Notes: a model not told the origin generated them from the sequence alone. Shown: positions 1 to 9,320, numbered from the stretch's first letter. The stretch: 64,000 nt of DNA from JBGVSA01 sp049840475 (GCA_049840475.1 JASGKX010000001.1:2294001-2358000), one strand, 5' to 3'. Numbers and translations: made by a program.

Positions 1-1
1 C

Positions 2-679
2 GACGCTCTGTTTGCCGGGGCCAGACTGTCGCGTACCGCATGCGCCGACATGGTCGCCTCCGATTGGCGGCTCATCGCGCAGCGCGCGCAGAACGATCTG
101 GCGCGCGCCGTATTCGAAGGCGAACACTGGGCTTTCGTGCAGGAGATCGCCGATGAGCCATTCAACGTGCACTTGTTTGGTGCGGGGCATGTGGGCGAAG
201 CGATCGTCCGCGCGCTGGCGCCTATCGAAGCGAACGTGACGTGGATCGATTCGCGCGACGACATGTTTCCAGCGCATCCTCCGGGTCGCGTGAATGTGGT
301 GGCGACCGATACGCCCGAATGCGAAATCGATGACGCGCCAGCCGGATGCTACTTTTTGGTGCTTACGCACAGCCATGCACTCGACCTTGCACTATCCGAG
401 CGCATTCTTCGCCGACACGATTTCGCCTACTTCGGCCTGATCGGTTCGCGTTCCAAGCGTATGTCATTCGAGCGCAAACTCACTGAGCGTGGCATTGCGC
501 ACGAGCGGATGGCCGACATGACGTGCCCCATTGGCATTCCGGGCATTCGCGGCAAGGCGCCAGCGGTGATCGCCGCCGCGGTCGTGGCCCAACTCTTGCA
601 AGTGCGCGAGGCGCGCGAGGCGGTGCAGGGCGTGGCCGGCATCACCTATGGCGCGCGGTTTGTCGAACATCGCGATTGA
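2..679 (+). CDS. xdhC: Xanthine dehydrogenase accessory protein XdhC (5' end outside window)
   Basis: The frame is open from the first bases of the window, so the N-terminus is missing; an internal ATG at 50 is probably not the real start. XdhC binds and protects molybdenum cofactor and helps insert its sulfurated form into xanthine dehydrogenase in the cytoplasm. The visible part has the Rossmann-like LFGAGHVGEAIVRAL motif, then VLTHSHALDLAL and FGLIGSRSKR, and the C-terminal PIGIPGIRGKAPAVIAAAV block, all typical of the XdhC C-terminal domain. A purine-type ABC transporter follows after 43 bases, which fits a purine oxidation locus. XdhA and XdhB would be expected upstream, outside the window. 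The family call is confident; the full length cannot be judged. Confidence 0.93.
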   Translation, partial: DALFAGARLSRTACADMVASDWRLIAQRAQNDLARAVFEGEHWAFVQEIADEPFNVHLFGAGHVGEAIVRALAPIEANVTWIDSRDDMFPAHPPGRVNVVATDTPECEIDDAPAGCYFLVLTHSHALDLALSERILRRHDFAYFGLIGSRSKRMSFERKLTERGIAHERMADMTCPIGIPGIRGKAPAVIAAAVVAQLLQVREAREAVQGVAGITYGARFVEHRD

Positions 680-722
680 GCACGTTTCCCCCTGACATGA
701 CGTATCCGCACGAGGGCTTTGC

Positions 723-2258
723 ATGAGCGTTCCCCGACTGGAACTGCTGCACATCACCAAACGCTACCCGAGCGTCGTCGCCAACGACGACGTGAGCCTC
801 AAGGTGATGCCCGGCGAGATCCACGCCGTGCTCGGCGAAAACGGCGCTGGCAAGAGCACGCTGATGAAGGTCATCTACGGCGCCACGCAGGCCGATGCCG
901 GCGAGATCACGTGGAACGGCCGGCAGGTTTCGATCGCCAATCCTGCCGAGGCGCGCCGCCTTGGCATTGGCATGGTGTTCCAGCATTTTTCGCTGTTCGA
1001 GACACTCACCGTCGTCGAGAACATCGCGCTGGCGCTCGAAGGCAAGTTCGACCTGGCCGCACTCGCCCTGCGAGTGAAGGACGTCTCCGAGCGCTACGGG
1101 CTGCCGTTGGACCCGAACCGCCTGGTGCACAGCCTGTCGGTAGGGGAACGGCAACGCGTGGAGATCGTGCGTTGCCTGCTGCAGGACCCGCAATTGCTGA
1201 TTCTCGACGAGCCGACCTCGGTGCTCACGCCGCAGGCCGTGCAAAAACTGTTCGATACGCTGCGACGCCTGTCGTCCGAAGGCGTATCGATCCTGTATAT
1301 CAGCCACAAGCTGCATGAGATCCAGGAGCTGTGCCACAAGGCTACGGTCATGCGCGGTGGCAAGGTCACTGGCGAAGCCGTGCCATCCGAAGAGAGCACC
1401 GCCAGCCTGGCGCGCATGATGATCGGCCGCGACCTGCCCGTTTGCGAGGCGCCGCCGTACCACGGCGAAGTGCGCCCGATGCTGGAGGTGCGCAACCTGT
1501 CGCTCAAGTCTGGCGATCCGTTCGGGACTTCTCTCGACGACGTATCGGTGACGGTGAGCAGCGGCGAGATCGTCGGCATTGCCGGCATCTCGGGCAACGG
1601 GCAGGCGGAGTTGCTTGCCGCGCTATCCGGCGAGCGTTCTGTCCGCGCCGATGCCATCCGCATCGACGGACGCGATGCCGGTCATCTCAACCCCGGCCGG
1701 CGACGCGACCATGGCTTCTCGTTCGTGCCCGAAGAGCGCCTCGGGCGTGGCGCGGTGCCGCCCATGTCGATGAGTGACAACGGCATCCTCACCGCGCATC
1801 GCCATGGACTCAAGCGTTTTGGCTTTGTGCGTTTTGCCGCCGCGCGAGACTTCGCTCGGCGTTGCATTGAGCGCTTCGACGTGCGCGGTGGCGGCGTCGG
1901 CGCGGCCGCACGCAGTCTGTCGGGCGGCAATCTGCAGAAATTCATCGTCGGCCGTGAGATCGCGCAGAGCCCGCGTGTCATGGTCGTCGCGCAGCCGACC
2001 TGGGGCGTGGACGTCGGTGCATCGGCTTTCTTGCGCCAGACGTTGCTCGATCTGTCGCGGCAGGGCGTGGCGATTCTTGTCATCTCTGAAGAGCTTGCCG
2101 AACTGTTCGAGATTTCAGACCGTATTGCGGTGCTCGCCAATGGCCGCCTGTCGGTCGCCGTCCCGACGAGCCAGACCAACGCCGAACGCATCGGCATGCA
2201 AATGTCCGGGCTTGCCGTCGAGCCTCATCAACCGGAAAAGATCCATGTCGCTGCTTGA
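723..2258 (+). CDS. ABC transporter ATP-binding protein, nucleoside/simple-sugar type (two NBDs)
   Basis: This 511-residue cytoplasmic ATPase carries two nucleotide-binding domains in tandem, as in the YufO/NupA and RbsA class. The N-terminal half has a canonical Walker A (GENGAGKST, about residues 38-46), signature LSVGERQR and Walker B LLILDEPTS. The C-terminal half is degenerate (GISGNGQAE in place of Walker A, VMVVAQPTW in place of Walker B) but keeps the signature LSGGNLQKF. That asymmetry is normal for the family. The ATG at 723 starts 43 bases after xdhC, and the 3' end overlaps the next permease by 14 bases, so they are an operon. The substrate is inferred to be a purine or nucleoside from the xdhC neighbour; a BmpA-like binding protein is not in view. 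Confidence 0.9.
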   Translation: MSVPRLELLHITKRYPSVVANDDVSLKVMPGEIHAVLGENGAGKSTLMKVIYGATQADAGEITWNGRQVSIANPAEARRLGIGMVFQHFSLFETLTVVENIALALEGKFDLAALALRVKDVSERYGLPLDPNRLVHSLSVGERQRVEIVRCLLQDPQLLILDEPTSVLTPQAVQKLFDTLRRLSSEGVSILYISHKLHEIQELCHKATVMRGGKVTGEAVPSEESTASLARMMIGRDLPVCEAPPYHGEVRPMLEVRNLSLKSGDPFGTSLDDVSVTVSSGEIVGIAGISGNGQAELLAALSGERSVRADAIRIDGRDAGHLNPGRRRDHGFSFVPEERLGRGAVPPMSMSDNGILTAHRHGLKRFGFVRFAAARDFARRCIERFDVRGGGVGAAARSLSGGNLQKFIVGREIAQSPRVMVVAQPTWGVDVGASAFLRQTLLDLSRQGVAILVISEELAELFEISDRIAVLANGRLSVAVPTSQTNAERIGMQMSGLAVEPHQPEKIHVAA

Positions 2259-3315
2259 ACCGCGCGTCACGCCGTCGACGCCGATGCGGCTCGCATCGCC
2301 CCTGATCGCGATTGCACTGACGCTCATCACGGGTTCGATCCTGTTCTCCGCGCTGGGCAAGAATCCGTGGCAAGCCTTTCATGTGTTCTTCATCGAACCG
2401 ATGCTGACCAACTACGGCTGGAGCGAGCTGTTGGTCAAGGCGTGTCCGCTGATCCTCATCGCGCAGGGGTTGGCCATCGGCTTTCGTGCGCGCATCTACA
2501 ACATCGGTGCCGAAGGCCAGCTCATCATGGGCGCGATCTTCGGCGGTGGCGTGGCGATCGCGCTCGACGGGCTCGACTCGTGGTGGGTCTTGCCGCTGAT
2601 GGTTGTCGCCGGAGCCGTCGGCGGGGCGCTGTGGGGGGCTTTGGCCGCGTGGCTCAAGACTGCCTTCCGTGCAGAGGAAACGCTCACCACGCTGATGCTG
2701 ACTTACATCGCGTCTTTCACGCTGTCGTACCTGGTCAACGGCCCTTGGCGCGATCCTGGCGGCATGAACTTCCCTCAGTCGATCATGTTTGGCGATGCGG
2801 CGTTGTTCTCGCCGTTGATGGAAGGCATGCGCGTGAACACGTCAGTGTTCATCACGCTGTTTGCGGTCTTCGCATTCTGGTTGTTCGTATCGAAGAGCTT
2901 TCTCGCTTACCAACTCGCCGTCGGCGGACAAGCGCCAGCGGCAGCGCGTTACGCGGGGTTTTCGAGCAACCGTACGGTGTGGTTCAGTCTGACGATTTCA
3001 GGGCTGGTGGCAGGTATCGCCGGCGTCGGTGAAGTGGCCGGGCCGGTTGGCCAGCTCAATCTGAACATCTCGCCAGGCTATGGCTTCGCCGCCATCATCG
3101 TGGCGTACCTGGGGCGCCTGCATGCCTTTGGCATTGTGCTGTCGGGGCTGTTGATGGCGCTGATCTACATCGGCGGCGAGTCGGCGCAGGTGTCGCTGCA
3201 ATTGCCGTCGGCAATCACGGGTTTGTTCCAGGGGATGTTGCTGTTCTTCTTGTTGGGGACGGATGTGTTTGTGGATTATCGGTTGAAGAGGAAAGTGAAG
3301 TTGGCGGCGGCTTGA
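2245..3315 (+). CDS. ABC transporter permease, nucleoside type (YufP/NupB-like)
   Basis: This 356-residue inner-membrane permease belongs to the BPD_transp_2 family. The start at 2245 (MSLLEPRVTP) was chosen because it overlaps the end of the ATPase by 14 bases; the longer open frame back to 1774 only shadows the ATPase gene. The motif FRARIYNIGAEGQLIMG, the long hydrophobic stretches and AEETLTTLMLTYIASF are characteristic of YufP-like purine nucleoside permeases. It should form a heterodimer with the permease at 3512. Between the two permease genes lie 196 bases with no gene and no clear terminator, so co-transcription is likely but not proven. Confidence 0.88.
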   Translation: MSLLEPRVTPSTPMRLASPLIAIALTLITGSILFSALGKNPWQAFHVFFIEPMLTNYGWSELLVKACPLILIAQGLAIGFRARIYNIGAEGQLIMGAIFGGGVAIALDGLDSWWVLPLMVVAGAVGGALWGALAAWLKTAFRAEETLTTLMLTYIASFTLSYLVNGPWRDPGGMNFPQSIMFGDAALFSPLMEGMRVNTSVFITLFAVFAFWLFVSKSFLAYQLAVGGQAPAAARYAGFSSNRTVWFSLTISGLVAGIAGVGEVAGPVGQLNLNISPGYGFAAIIVAYLGRLHAFGIVLSGLLMALIYIGGESAQVSLQLPSAITGLFQGMLLFFLLGTDVFVDYRLKRKVKLAAA

Positions 3316-3511
3316 GGCGCGTTTCTTTAGGCCCTTTCTTGCTTGGCCTTTCGTCTATCAGCACGGTGGCCGCCACAACACACCAGCAACATGCCGAAGT
3401 GGCAGAAATGGGCTTTCCAAACCGCCCACGTAAACGAAGCAACGGCGGATGACACATCGCTCTTCCGCCCTACGGCAGTCATGCGACAGACATCGCATTT
3501 GAGGACAACAG

Positions 3512-4438
3512 ATGATCGAACACCTCGTACCTATCCTCGCCGGCACGCTCGGTGCTGCAGTGCCCCTCGTTTTTGCCGGGCTCGGGGAGCTGGTGGCCGA
3601 ACGCTCCGGCGTCATCAACCTCGGTGTCGAAGGGATGATGCTCATTGGCGCCGTGGCGGGTTTCGCCATGGCCGCCGACACCGGGCTGGGCGCATTCGCG
3701 GGGCTGGGGGCTGGCGCATTGGCGGGAATGCTGGCTTCGCTCATCTTTGCCGTGCTGTCACTGTCGCTCATCGGCAATCAGGCCGCGGCGGGGCTGGCGC
3801 TGACCATCTTCGGCATCGGGTTGTCTTCGTTCATCGGTCAGCACTACGTGAGCTTCAGCCTGCCCGGGCTCAAGCCGCTGGTGATTCCTTTCCTCGCCGA
3901 TATTCCCGTTGTCGGCAAGATTTTCTTCCAGCAAGACCCGGTGGTGTATCTGTCGTGGATCGCTTTCGCGCTGGTGTGGTGGGTGCTGGCCCGGACCAAG
4001 CTGGGGTTGCTGCTGCGCGCAGTGGGCGAGTCGCCGGAGGCTGCGCACGCGCTTGGTCACAAGGTGCTCGCGCTCCGCTACGGCGCAGTCATGTTCGGCG
4101 GTGCGATGGCCGGCATCGGCGGGGCGTATCTGTCAACGGTGTATACGCCGTTGTGGGTGCAGAACATGGTGGCCGGACGCGGGTGGATTGCGGTGGCGCT
4201 GGTGGTGTTTGCCACGTGGAAGCCCGAACGCCTGATGCTGGGCGCCTATCTGTTCGGTGGTGTCACGATTCTGCAATTCCATGCTCAGGGGCTGGGTATT
4301 GCCGTGCCGTCGCAGATTCTCTCGGCGCTGCCCTATGCGGCGACCATCCTCGTGCTGGTACTGATCTCGCGCGACCGACGTTTGCTGCAACTGAATCTGC
4401 CGGCATCGCTTGGCCGCCCGTTCCTGCCGGGCGGGTGA
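3512..4438 (+). CDS. ABC transporter permease, nucleoside type (YufQ/NupC-like)
   Basis: This 308-residue membrane protein is the second BPD_transp_2 permease of the transporter. The N-terminal half contains the family block ERSGVINLGVEGMML, and the rest is a series of hydrophobic segments ending in a short basic tail. The ATG at 3512 follows GAGGACAACAG, an acceptable ribosome site. It completes an ATPase-permease-permease set of the YufOPQ type, which imports purine or pyrimidine nucleosides in other bacteria. Substrate specificity here is inferred from xdhC upstream. The periplasmic binding protein must be encoded elsewhere. Confidence 0.88.
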   Translation: MIEHLVPILAGTLGAAVPLVFAGLGELVAERSGVINLGVEGMMLIGAVAGFAMAADTGLGAFAGLGAGALAGMLASLIFAVLSLSLIGNQAAAGLALTIFGIGLSSFIGQHYVSFSLPGLKPLVIPFLADIPVVGKIFFQQDPVVYLSWIAFALVWWVLARTKLGLLLRAVGESPEAAHALGHKVLALRYGAVMFGGAMAGIGGAYLSTVYTPLWVQNMVAGRGWIAVALVVFATWKPERLMLGAYLFGGVTILQFHAQGLGIAVPSQILSALPYAATILVLVLISRDRRLLQLNLPASLGRPFLPGG

Positions 4439-4524
4439 GGGCTGTCCGTGCCGCTTTGGGCGATTACCGCTCGGTGGCACGGAATACTGCGGAAAACACG
4501 GGTAGGCGGCGCAACCGGCATACG

Positions 4525-4530
4525 TAGAAT
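4525..4530 (+). promoter_or_regulatory. Candidate -10 element upstream of maeB
   Basis: TAGAAT lies 34 bases before the maeB start. The same hexamer sits in front of ppx and tatD in this window. No good -35 is visible at 17 bases, so this is only a candidate. Confidence 0.3.
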
Positions 4531-4563
4531 CTTTCCTACCCACAGAAGAGGCAGGACGACAAC

Positions 4564-7008
4564 ATGGACGAAGCCATCCGGGCCGCCGCGCTGGAATACC
4601 ACGCGCTGCCCCGGCCGGGAAAAATCTCGGTCACGCCTACCAAGGCACTCATCAACCAGCGCGATCTGTCGCTGGCCTACTCTCCGGGCGTTGCCGCCGC
4701 GTGCGACGCCATCGTCGAAGACCCCGCCAACGCCAGCCGCTATACCGCTCGCGCCAACCTGATCGGCGTCGTGACCAACGGCACGGCGGTGCTCGGGCTG
4801 GGCGCCATTGGCCCGCTGGGCGCCAAGCCGGTGATGGAAGGCAAGGGAGTGCTATTCAAGAAGTTTGCCGGCATCGATGTGTTCGACCTTGAATTGGCCG
4901 AGAACGACCCTGATCGGCTGGTCGACATGATCGCCGCGCTGGAGCCGACCTTTGGCGGCATCAACCTCGAAGACATCAAGGCGCCGGAGTGCTTCTACAT
5001 CGAAAGTAAGCTGCGCGAGCGGATGAAGATTCCCGTCTTCCACGACGACCAGCACGGCACGGCCATCGTTGTCGGCGCGGCAGTCCTCAATGCGCTGCAC
5101 CTGCAAGGCAAGGCGCTCAACGAGGTGAAACTGGTGACCTCGGGCGCCGGCGCTGCTGCGCTGGCGTGTTTGGATTTGCTGGTGATGCTCGGGGTGCCGG
5201 TAGAGAACATCTGGGTCACCGATATCAAGGGCGTGGTCTACGAGGGCCGCACCGATGAGATGGACCCGATCAAGGCGCGCTACGCCAAGCGTACGGCGGC
5301 GCGTACGCTGCATGAGGTCATCGAAGGGGCTGACGTGTTCCTGGGCCTGTCTGCGGCCGGCGTGCTCAAGCCGGAATCCGTGGCGCGCATGGCGCCCAAC
5401 CCATTGATCCTGGCGCTGGCCAATCCGACGCCCGAAATCCTGCCCGACGCGGTGCATTTGGTACGGCAGGACGCCATCATCGCCACGGGCCGTTCGGACT
5501 ATCCGAACCAGGTGAACAACGTACTGTGCTTTCCGTTCATCTTTCGGGGGGCGCTGGATGTGGGCGCAACCACCATCAACGACGACATGAAGCTCGCCGC
5601 CGTGCGTGCCATCGCCGATCTGGCCCGTGCCGAGCAGTCGGAAGTGGTGACCGCAGCCTATGGCGAGCAGATCGCTTGCTTCGGACCCGAGTACATCATT
5701 CCCAAACCGTTCGATCCGCGCCTGATCGTGAAGATCGCACCCGCCGTGGCAGAAGCCGCGGTGACGTCCGGTGTGGCAACGCGGCCGATCGAAGACTGGG
5801 AAGGCTACCGTCAGAGCCTTAATAATTTCGTGTGGCAATCCGGCTTGCTGATGAAGCCCGTCTTTGCTGCCGCCAAGGCTTCGCCGCAACGCATCGTGTT
5901 TGCCGAAGGCGAGTCCGAGCGCGTGTTGCGCGCTGTGCAGACCGTGGTGGATGAGCGCCTTGCGCGACCGATTCTGATCGGTCGTCCCGATGTCATCCGC
6001 ATGTACATTGACCGCTTCGGTCTGCGCATCCGGCCGGACATCGACTTCGAGTTGGTCAACCAGGACTCCGATCCGCGCTATCGCGAACTGTGGTCGTACT
6101 ACCACAACCTGATGGAGCGGCGTGGCGTGTCGGTGGAATACGCCAAGCGCGAAGTGCGTCGCCGTACCACATTGATCGGGGCGCTGATGCTGCGCTTTGG
6201 TTATGCCGAAGGCATGATCTGCGGCACTTATGGCATGCACCACCATCACCTCAAGTTCGTCGAAACCGTGCTCGGCCGGCAGAAGGGCGTCGAGCATTGC
6301 TACGCCATGAACATTCTGGTGCTCAACAACCGCACCATGGCGTTGTGCGACACCTACGTGAATCCGGACCCAACGGCCGAACAGATCTTCGAGATGACGT
6401 GCCTGGCGGCGCAGGAGCTTTCGCGCTTTGGCGTTACGCCCAAGATCGCGTTGCTGTCGCATTCGAGTTTTGGCACGGATGATTCGCCAACCTCCATCAA
6501 GATGCGTCGCGCGCTGGAGTTGCTGCACGAGCGTCGTCCCGATCTTGAAGTGGAAGGCGAAATGCATGGCGACGCGGCGCTCGATCACAACATTCGCTTG
6601 CAGGTGTTCCCCAACGCGCGCATGCGCGACGACGCCAACTTGCTGATCTTCCCGACGCTGGATGCGGCCAACATTGCGTTCAATCTGCTCAAGACAGCGG
6701 CGGGCGAGGGCATGACGATCGGCCCGATCCTGCTGGGGTCGGCCAAGCCGGTGCACATCCTTACGCCGACGGCCACGGTGCGCCGCATCGGTCAACATGA
6801 CCGCGCTGACCGTGGTCGAAGCCGCGCAGGCTGCTGCACGCGCCAGCGAAGGTTGAACGGGCCGATATCGGGCAGACTGTCGATTCATGCGCTATGCATG
6901 AATCGACACGTTGCGGAGTCTGTCCATGGAAGATCGGGCTGCCCTGGTGTTGTCGGGAGGTGGCGCGCGTGCGGCCTACCAGGTCGGCGTACTGAGCGCC
7001 ATTGGTGA
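4564..7008 (+). CDS. maeB: NADP-dependent malic enzyme with phosphotransacetylase-like domain, frameshifted near 3' end
   Basis: MaeB oxidatively decarboxylates malate to pyruvate and NADPH. Residues about 1-430 form the malic enzyme part (SLAYSPGVAAAC, GPLGAKPVMEGKGVL, FHDDQHGTAI, VTSGAGAAALACL), and about 430-742 form the phosphotransacetylase-like regulatory domain (RIVFAEGESERVLRA). The intact frame runs to 7008 and gives 814 residues, but after TATVRRI the last 72 residues are unlike any malic enzyme. Removing one G at 6790-6791 restores VNMTALTVVEAAQAA and a TGA at 6854-6856, giving 763 residues, the usual family size. The aberrant tail overlaps the patatin gene. It is either a sequencing or assembly error or a recent frameshift; the catalytic domains are unaffected. 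RBS: AGAGGCAGGA upstream of the ATG. Confidence 0.93.
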   Translation: MDEAIRAAALEYHALPRPGKISVTPTKALINQRDLSLAYSPGVAAACDAIVEDPANASRYTARANLIGVVTNGTAVLGLGAIGPLGAKPVMEGKGVLFKKFAGIDVFDLELAENDPDRLVDMIAALEPTFGGINLEDIKAPECFYIESKLRERMKIPVFHDDQHGTAIVVGAAVLNALHLQGKALNEVKLVTSGAGAAALACLDLLVMLGVPVENIWVTDIKGVVYEGRTDEMDPIKARYAKRTAARTLHEVIEGADVFLGLSAAGVLKPESVARMAPNPLILALANPTPEILPDAVHLVRQDAIIATGRSDYPNQVNNVLCFPFIFRGALDVGATTINDDMKLAAVRAIADLARAEQSEVVTAAYGEQIACFGPEYIIPKPFDPRLIVKIAPAVAEAAVTSGVATRPIEDWEGYRQSLNNFVWQSGLLMKPVFAAAKASPQRIVFAEGESERVLRAVQTVVDERLARPILIGRPDVIRMYIDRFGLRIRPDIDFELVNQDSDPRYRELWSYYHNLMERRGVSVEYAKREVRRRTTLIGALMLRFGYAEGMICGTYGMHHHHLKFVETVLGRQKGVEHCYAMNILVLNNRTMALCDTYVNPDPTAEQIFEMTCLAAQELSRFGVTPKIALLSHSSFGTDDSPTSIKMRRALELLHERRPDLEVEGEMHGDAALDHNIRLQVFPNARMRDDANLLIFPTLDAANIAFNLLKTAAGEGMTIGPILLGSAKPVHILTPTATVRRIGQHDRADRGRSRAGCCTRQRRLNGPISGRLSIHALCMNRHVAESVHGRSGCPGVVGRWRACGLPGRRTERHW

Positions 7009-8089
7009 TATCTGGGGTCACCGGCCCGGCTCTCCCTTCAAAGTGCTGTGCGGTACGTCTGCAGGCGGCGTGAATGCCGCCGTGCTGGCCTGCTATGCCG
7101 ATGACTTTTCGGGCGGCACGCGACGCTTATCGTGGATGTGGCGCAACTTCACCGTCGGGCGCATCTACCGGGCCGGGTCGTTTGACGTCGCCCGTTCGGT
7201 GGTGGGCTGGGCGCGTGCCATGTTGCTGGGCTGGCTATGGTCGGGCAGCCCGCGTTCGTTGCTCGACAATGCCCCCTTGCGCGACTTGCTCGAACACTAC
7301 GTGCCGTTCGACCGTATCCAGCGCAATATCGACTCCGGCTTTCTTTATGCGGTCAGCGTGACCTGTTCGGGTTACGGCAGCGGGCAGAGCCTGACTTTTT
7401 TCGAAGCGCGCGAAGGCGTGGTGGGGTGGCAACGCTCGCAGCGGATCGGCATGCCGTGCCGGCTGGGCGTCGATCACCTCATGGCGACCAGCGCGCTGCC
7501 CTTCGTCTTTCCTGCGGTCAAGATCAATCGCGAGTACTTCGGTGACGGATCGATGCGCCAATTGGCGCCCATCAGCCCGACCATCCATTTCGGTGCGACG
7601 CGGGTGATGGTCATTGGCAATGGCCGGGCGGATGGCGAGGTCTCTCGCGACGGCGACCCTGCCTATCCCACGCCAGCCCAGATCGCCGGTCACGCATTCA
7701 ATTGCATCTTTCTGGACGGACTGGCGGTAGATCTGGAGCGGCTGTCCCGCATCAACGACACGCTCAGCCGTCTTTCGGTCGAGCAGCGGCAATCGATGGG
7801 GCTGACCATGCGCCCGATCGAGACGCTGATCATCTCCCCGAGCCAGCGCTTGGACCACATTGCTGCCAAGTACATGAGAACGCTGCCATGGATGCTGCGA
7901 ACCGTTCTGCGGGGGACAGGCGCCTACGGTCGGACCGGTTCCACAATTTTGACGTATCTCATGTTCGAGAAGCCGTATACTCGCGAACTGATCGAATTGG
8001 GCCGTAAAGATGCCATGGCGCGACGCGAGGAAATCGAAGATTTCCTGAGGATTGCGCCGGAACTGAAGTCCGTTCCGAGCGGTCGATAG
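6926..8089 (+). CDS. Patatin-like phospholipase family protein
   Basis: This 387-residue protein has the patatin fold of serine acyl hydrolases that act on membrane lipids. Seen directly: the oxyanion-hole motif LSGGGARAAYQVG near residue 10, and the nucleophile elbow GTSAGG near residue 48. The place of the catalytic Asp motif reads FGDGSMRQ, so it is DGS rather than the usual DGG or DGA. The ATG at 6926 was preferred over an upstream in-frame TTG at 6911 because GGAG lies about eight bases before it. No signal peptide is seen, so a cytoplasmic or membrane-associated location is likely. It is read in the same direction as maeB and overlaps maeB's frameshifted tail. Confidence 0.85.
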   Translation: MEDRAALVLSGGGARAAYQVGVLSAIGDIWGHRPGSPFKVLCGTSAGGVNAAVLACYADDFSGGTRRLSWMWRNFTVGRIYRAGSFDVARSVVGWARAMLLGWLWSGSPRSLLDNAPLRDLLEHYVPFDRIQRNIDSGFLYAVSVTCSGYGSGQSLTFFEAREGVVGWQRSQRIGMPCRLGVDHLMATSALPFVFPAVKINREYFGDGSMRQLAPISPTIHFGATRVMVIGNGRADGEVSRDGDPAYPTPAQIAGHAFNCIFLDGLAVDLERLSRINDTLSRLSVEQRQSMGLTMRPIETLIISPSQRLDHIAAKYMRTLPWMLRTVLRGTGAYGRTGSTILTYLMFEKPYTRELIELGRKDAMARREEIEDFLRIAPELKSVPSGR

Positions 8090-8185
8090 CTGAGAAATTT
8101 GTTTAAGAATCGCTGCTATCCCTTTAATTCTCTTCGTTGATTGCTACAATTCCGACAGCTAGTCAGGAATTTCCAAAGGTGTCCC

Positions 8186-9244
8186 ATGCGTTTTGGCCAA
8201 ATTTTCGCGCTCGTTTTGAGCCTCATGTTCATCACGGGCTTGGCCAATCCGGTGCATGCCGCCACCTCCAGCCGTACAACCAAAAGCACCGAAAAAGCTG
8301 TCAAAGCCAAGCCTTCTTCCAAGAAAGTGACCGCTAGCAAGGCGGTTTCGAAGAAAACCACCGTCAAGTCGCGCGCCGTTGCGCCCGCCAAGAGCGCTTC
8401 TCCCAAGAAAGTTGTGAGCCGTGTTGAACAGCAGTTCGACAAGGACGGCAACCCGCTGCTGCGTTCGGCTGCCTTCATGGTGCAAGAGCTGGATTCCGGC
8501 CGTGTGTTGCTTGAGAAAAATGCGGACAGTTCGCTGCCGATCGCTTCGATTTCGAAGTTGATGACGGCAATGGTGGTGCTGGACGCCCACCTCGACCTGA
8601 ACGAACAAATGCAGGTTTCTGAAGAAGATGTCGATCGTCTGAAGAACACCAGCTCGCACTTGCCGGTGGGCACCGTGCTGAGCCGCGACGACATGCTTCG
8701 CCTGGCGCTGATGGCTTCGGAAAACCGCGCCGCTTCGGCTCTGTCGCGCTACTACCCGGGTGGTCATGGCGCATTCATTGTTGCCATGAACGAGAAGGCC
8801 CGCGTGCTTGGGTTGAAGGAAACCCGCTTCGAAGACAGCATCGGCCTGAACAAGAACAACGTTTCATCGGCGCGCGACCTCGCTGTCATCGTCGCCAATG
8901 CCGCGCGTTATCCGCTGATCCGCGAATTCACGACGACTGCCGAGCACACCGTGTCGCTCAACGGCCGCCCGCGCGTGTTCCATAACACCAACGCGCTGGT
9001 GCGCCAGACCAACAATGACTGGCAGATCGGGTTGTCGAAGACGGGCTTCATCAATGAGTCGGGGCGCTGCCTGGTGATGCAGGCGTGGTTCAGCAACAAG
9101 CCGGTTGCGATCGTGCTGCTCGACTCCAACGGCAGTTACACGCGCATCGGCGACGCCAATCGCATCCGCAAGTGGGTGGAAACGGCATTGAGCGCGCAAT
9201 CGCACGTTGCGACGCTGTCGATGAACGGCGGCGCCTCGAATTAA
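8186..9244 (+). CDS. pbpG: D-alanyl-D-alanine endopeptidase, S11 family (PBP7-like)
   Basis: This 352-residue periplasmic penicillin-binding protein trims peptidoglycan cross-links. All three active-site motifs are present: SxxK as SISK (Ser121, Lys124), SxN as SEN (178-180) and KTG (285-287). A signal peptide ends near VHA-A (residue 25). It is followed by a Lys/Ala/Ser-rich linker of about 50 residues before the catalytic domain. The start at 8186 (MRFGQIFALV) was chosen over an upstream frame start at 8141 because it gives a clean signal peptide. A candidate -10 (TACAAT) lies at 8145-8150. A strong bidirectional terminator follows. It could equally be called DacA-like, but length and the simple domain layout favour PBP7/PbpG. 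Confidence 0.87.
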   Translation: MRFGQIFALVLSLMFITGLANPVHAATSSRTTKSTEKAVKAKPSSKKVTASKAVSKKTTVKSRAVAPAKSASPKKVVSRVEQQFDKDGNPLLRSAAFMVQELDSGRVLLEKNADSSLPIASISKLMTAMVVLDAHLDLNEQMQVSEEDVDRLKNTSSHLPVGTVLSRDDMLRLALMASENRAASALSRYYPGGHGAFIVAMNEKARVLGLKETRFEDSIGLNKNNVSSARDLAVIVANAARYPLIREFTTTAEHTVSLNGRPRVFHNTNALVRQTNNDWQIGLSKTGFINESGRCLVMQAWFSNKPVAIVLLDSNGSYTRIGDANRIRKWVETALSAQSHVATLSMNGGASN

Positions 9245-9262
9245 GCGTTCAGTCCGATCTGC

Positions 9263-9301
9263 AAACAAAAACGCCGCACCTTGAGTGCGGCGTTTTTGTT
9301 T
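9263..9301. terminator. Bidirectional Rho-independent terminator between pbpG and the iclR-family gene
   Basis: A perfect 17-bp inverted repeat (left arm 9263-9279, right arm 9285-9301, 5-base loop) has A-rich and T-rich flanks on both sides. It serves the two convergent genes. Confidence 0.9.
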
Positions 9302-9320
9302 GTGGCGGCCTGCGCCGCTT

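Noticed and set aside
4852..6888. Long open frame on the minus strand opposite maeB
   Set aside because: It is the complement of a high-GC coding gene with strong third-position bias; its His/Arg/Gln-rich translation has no domain sense.
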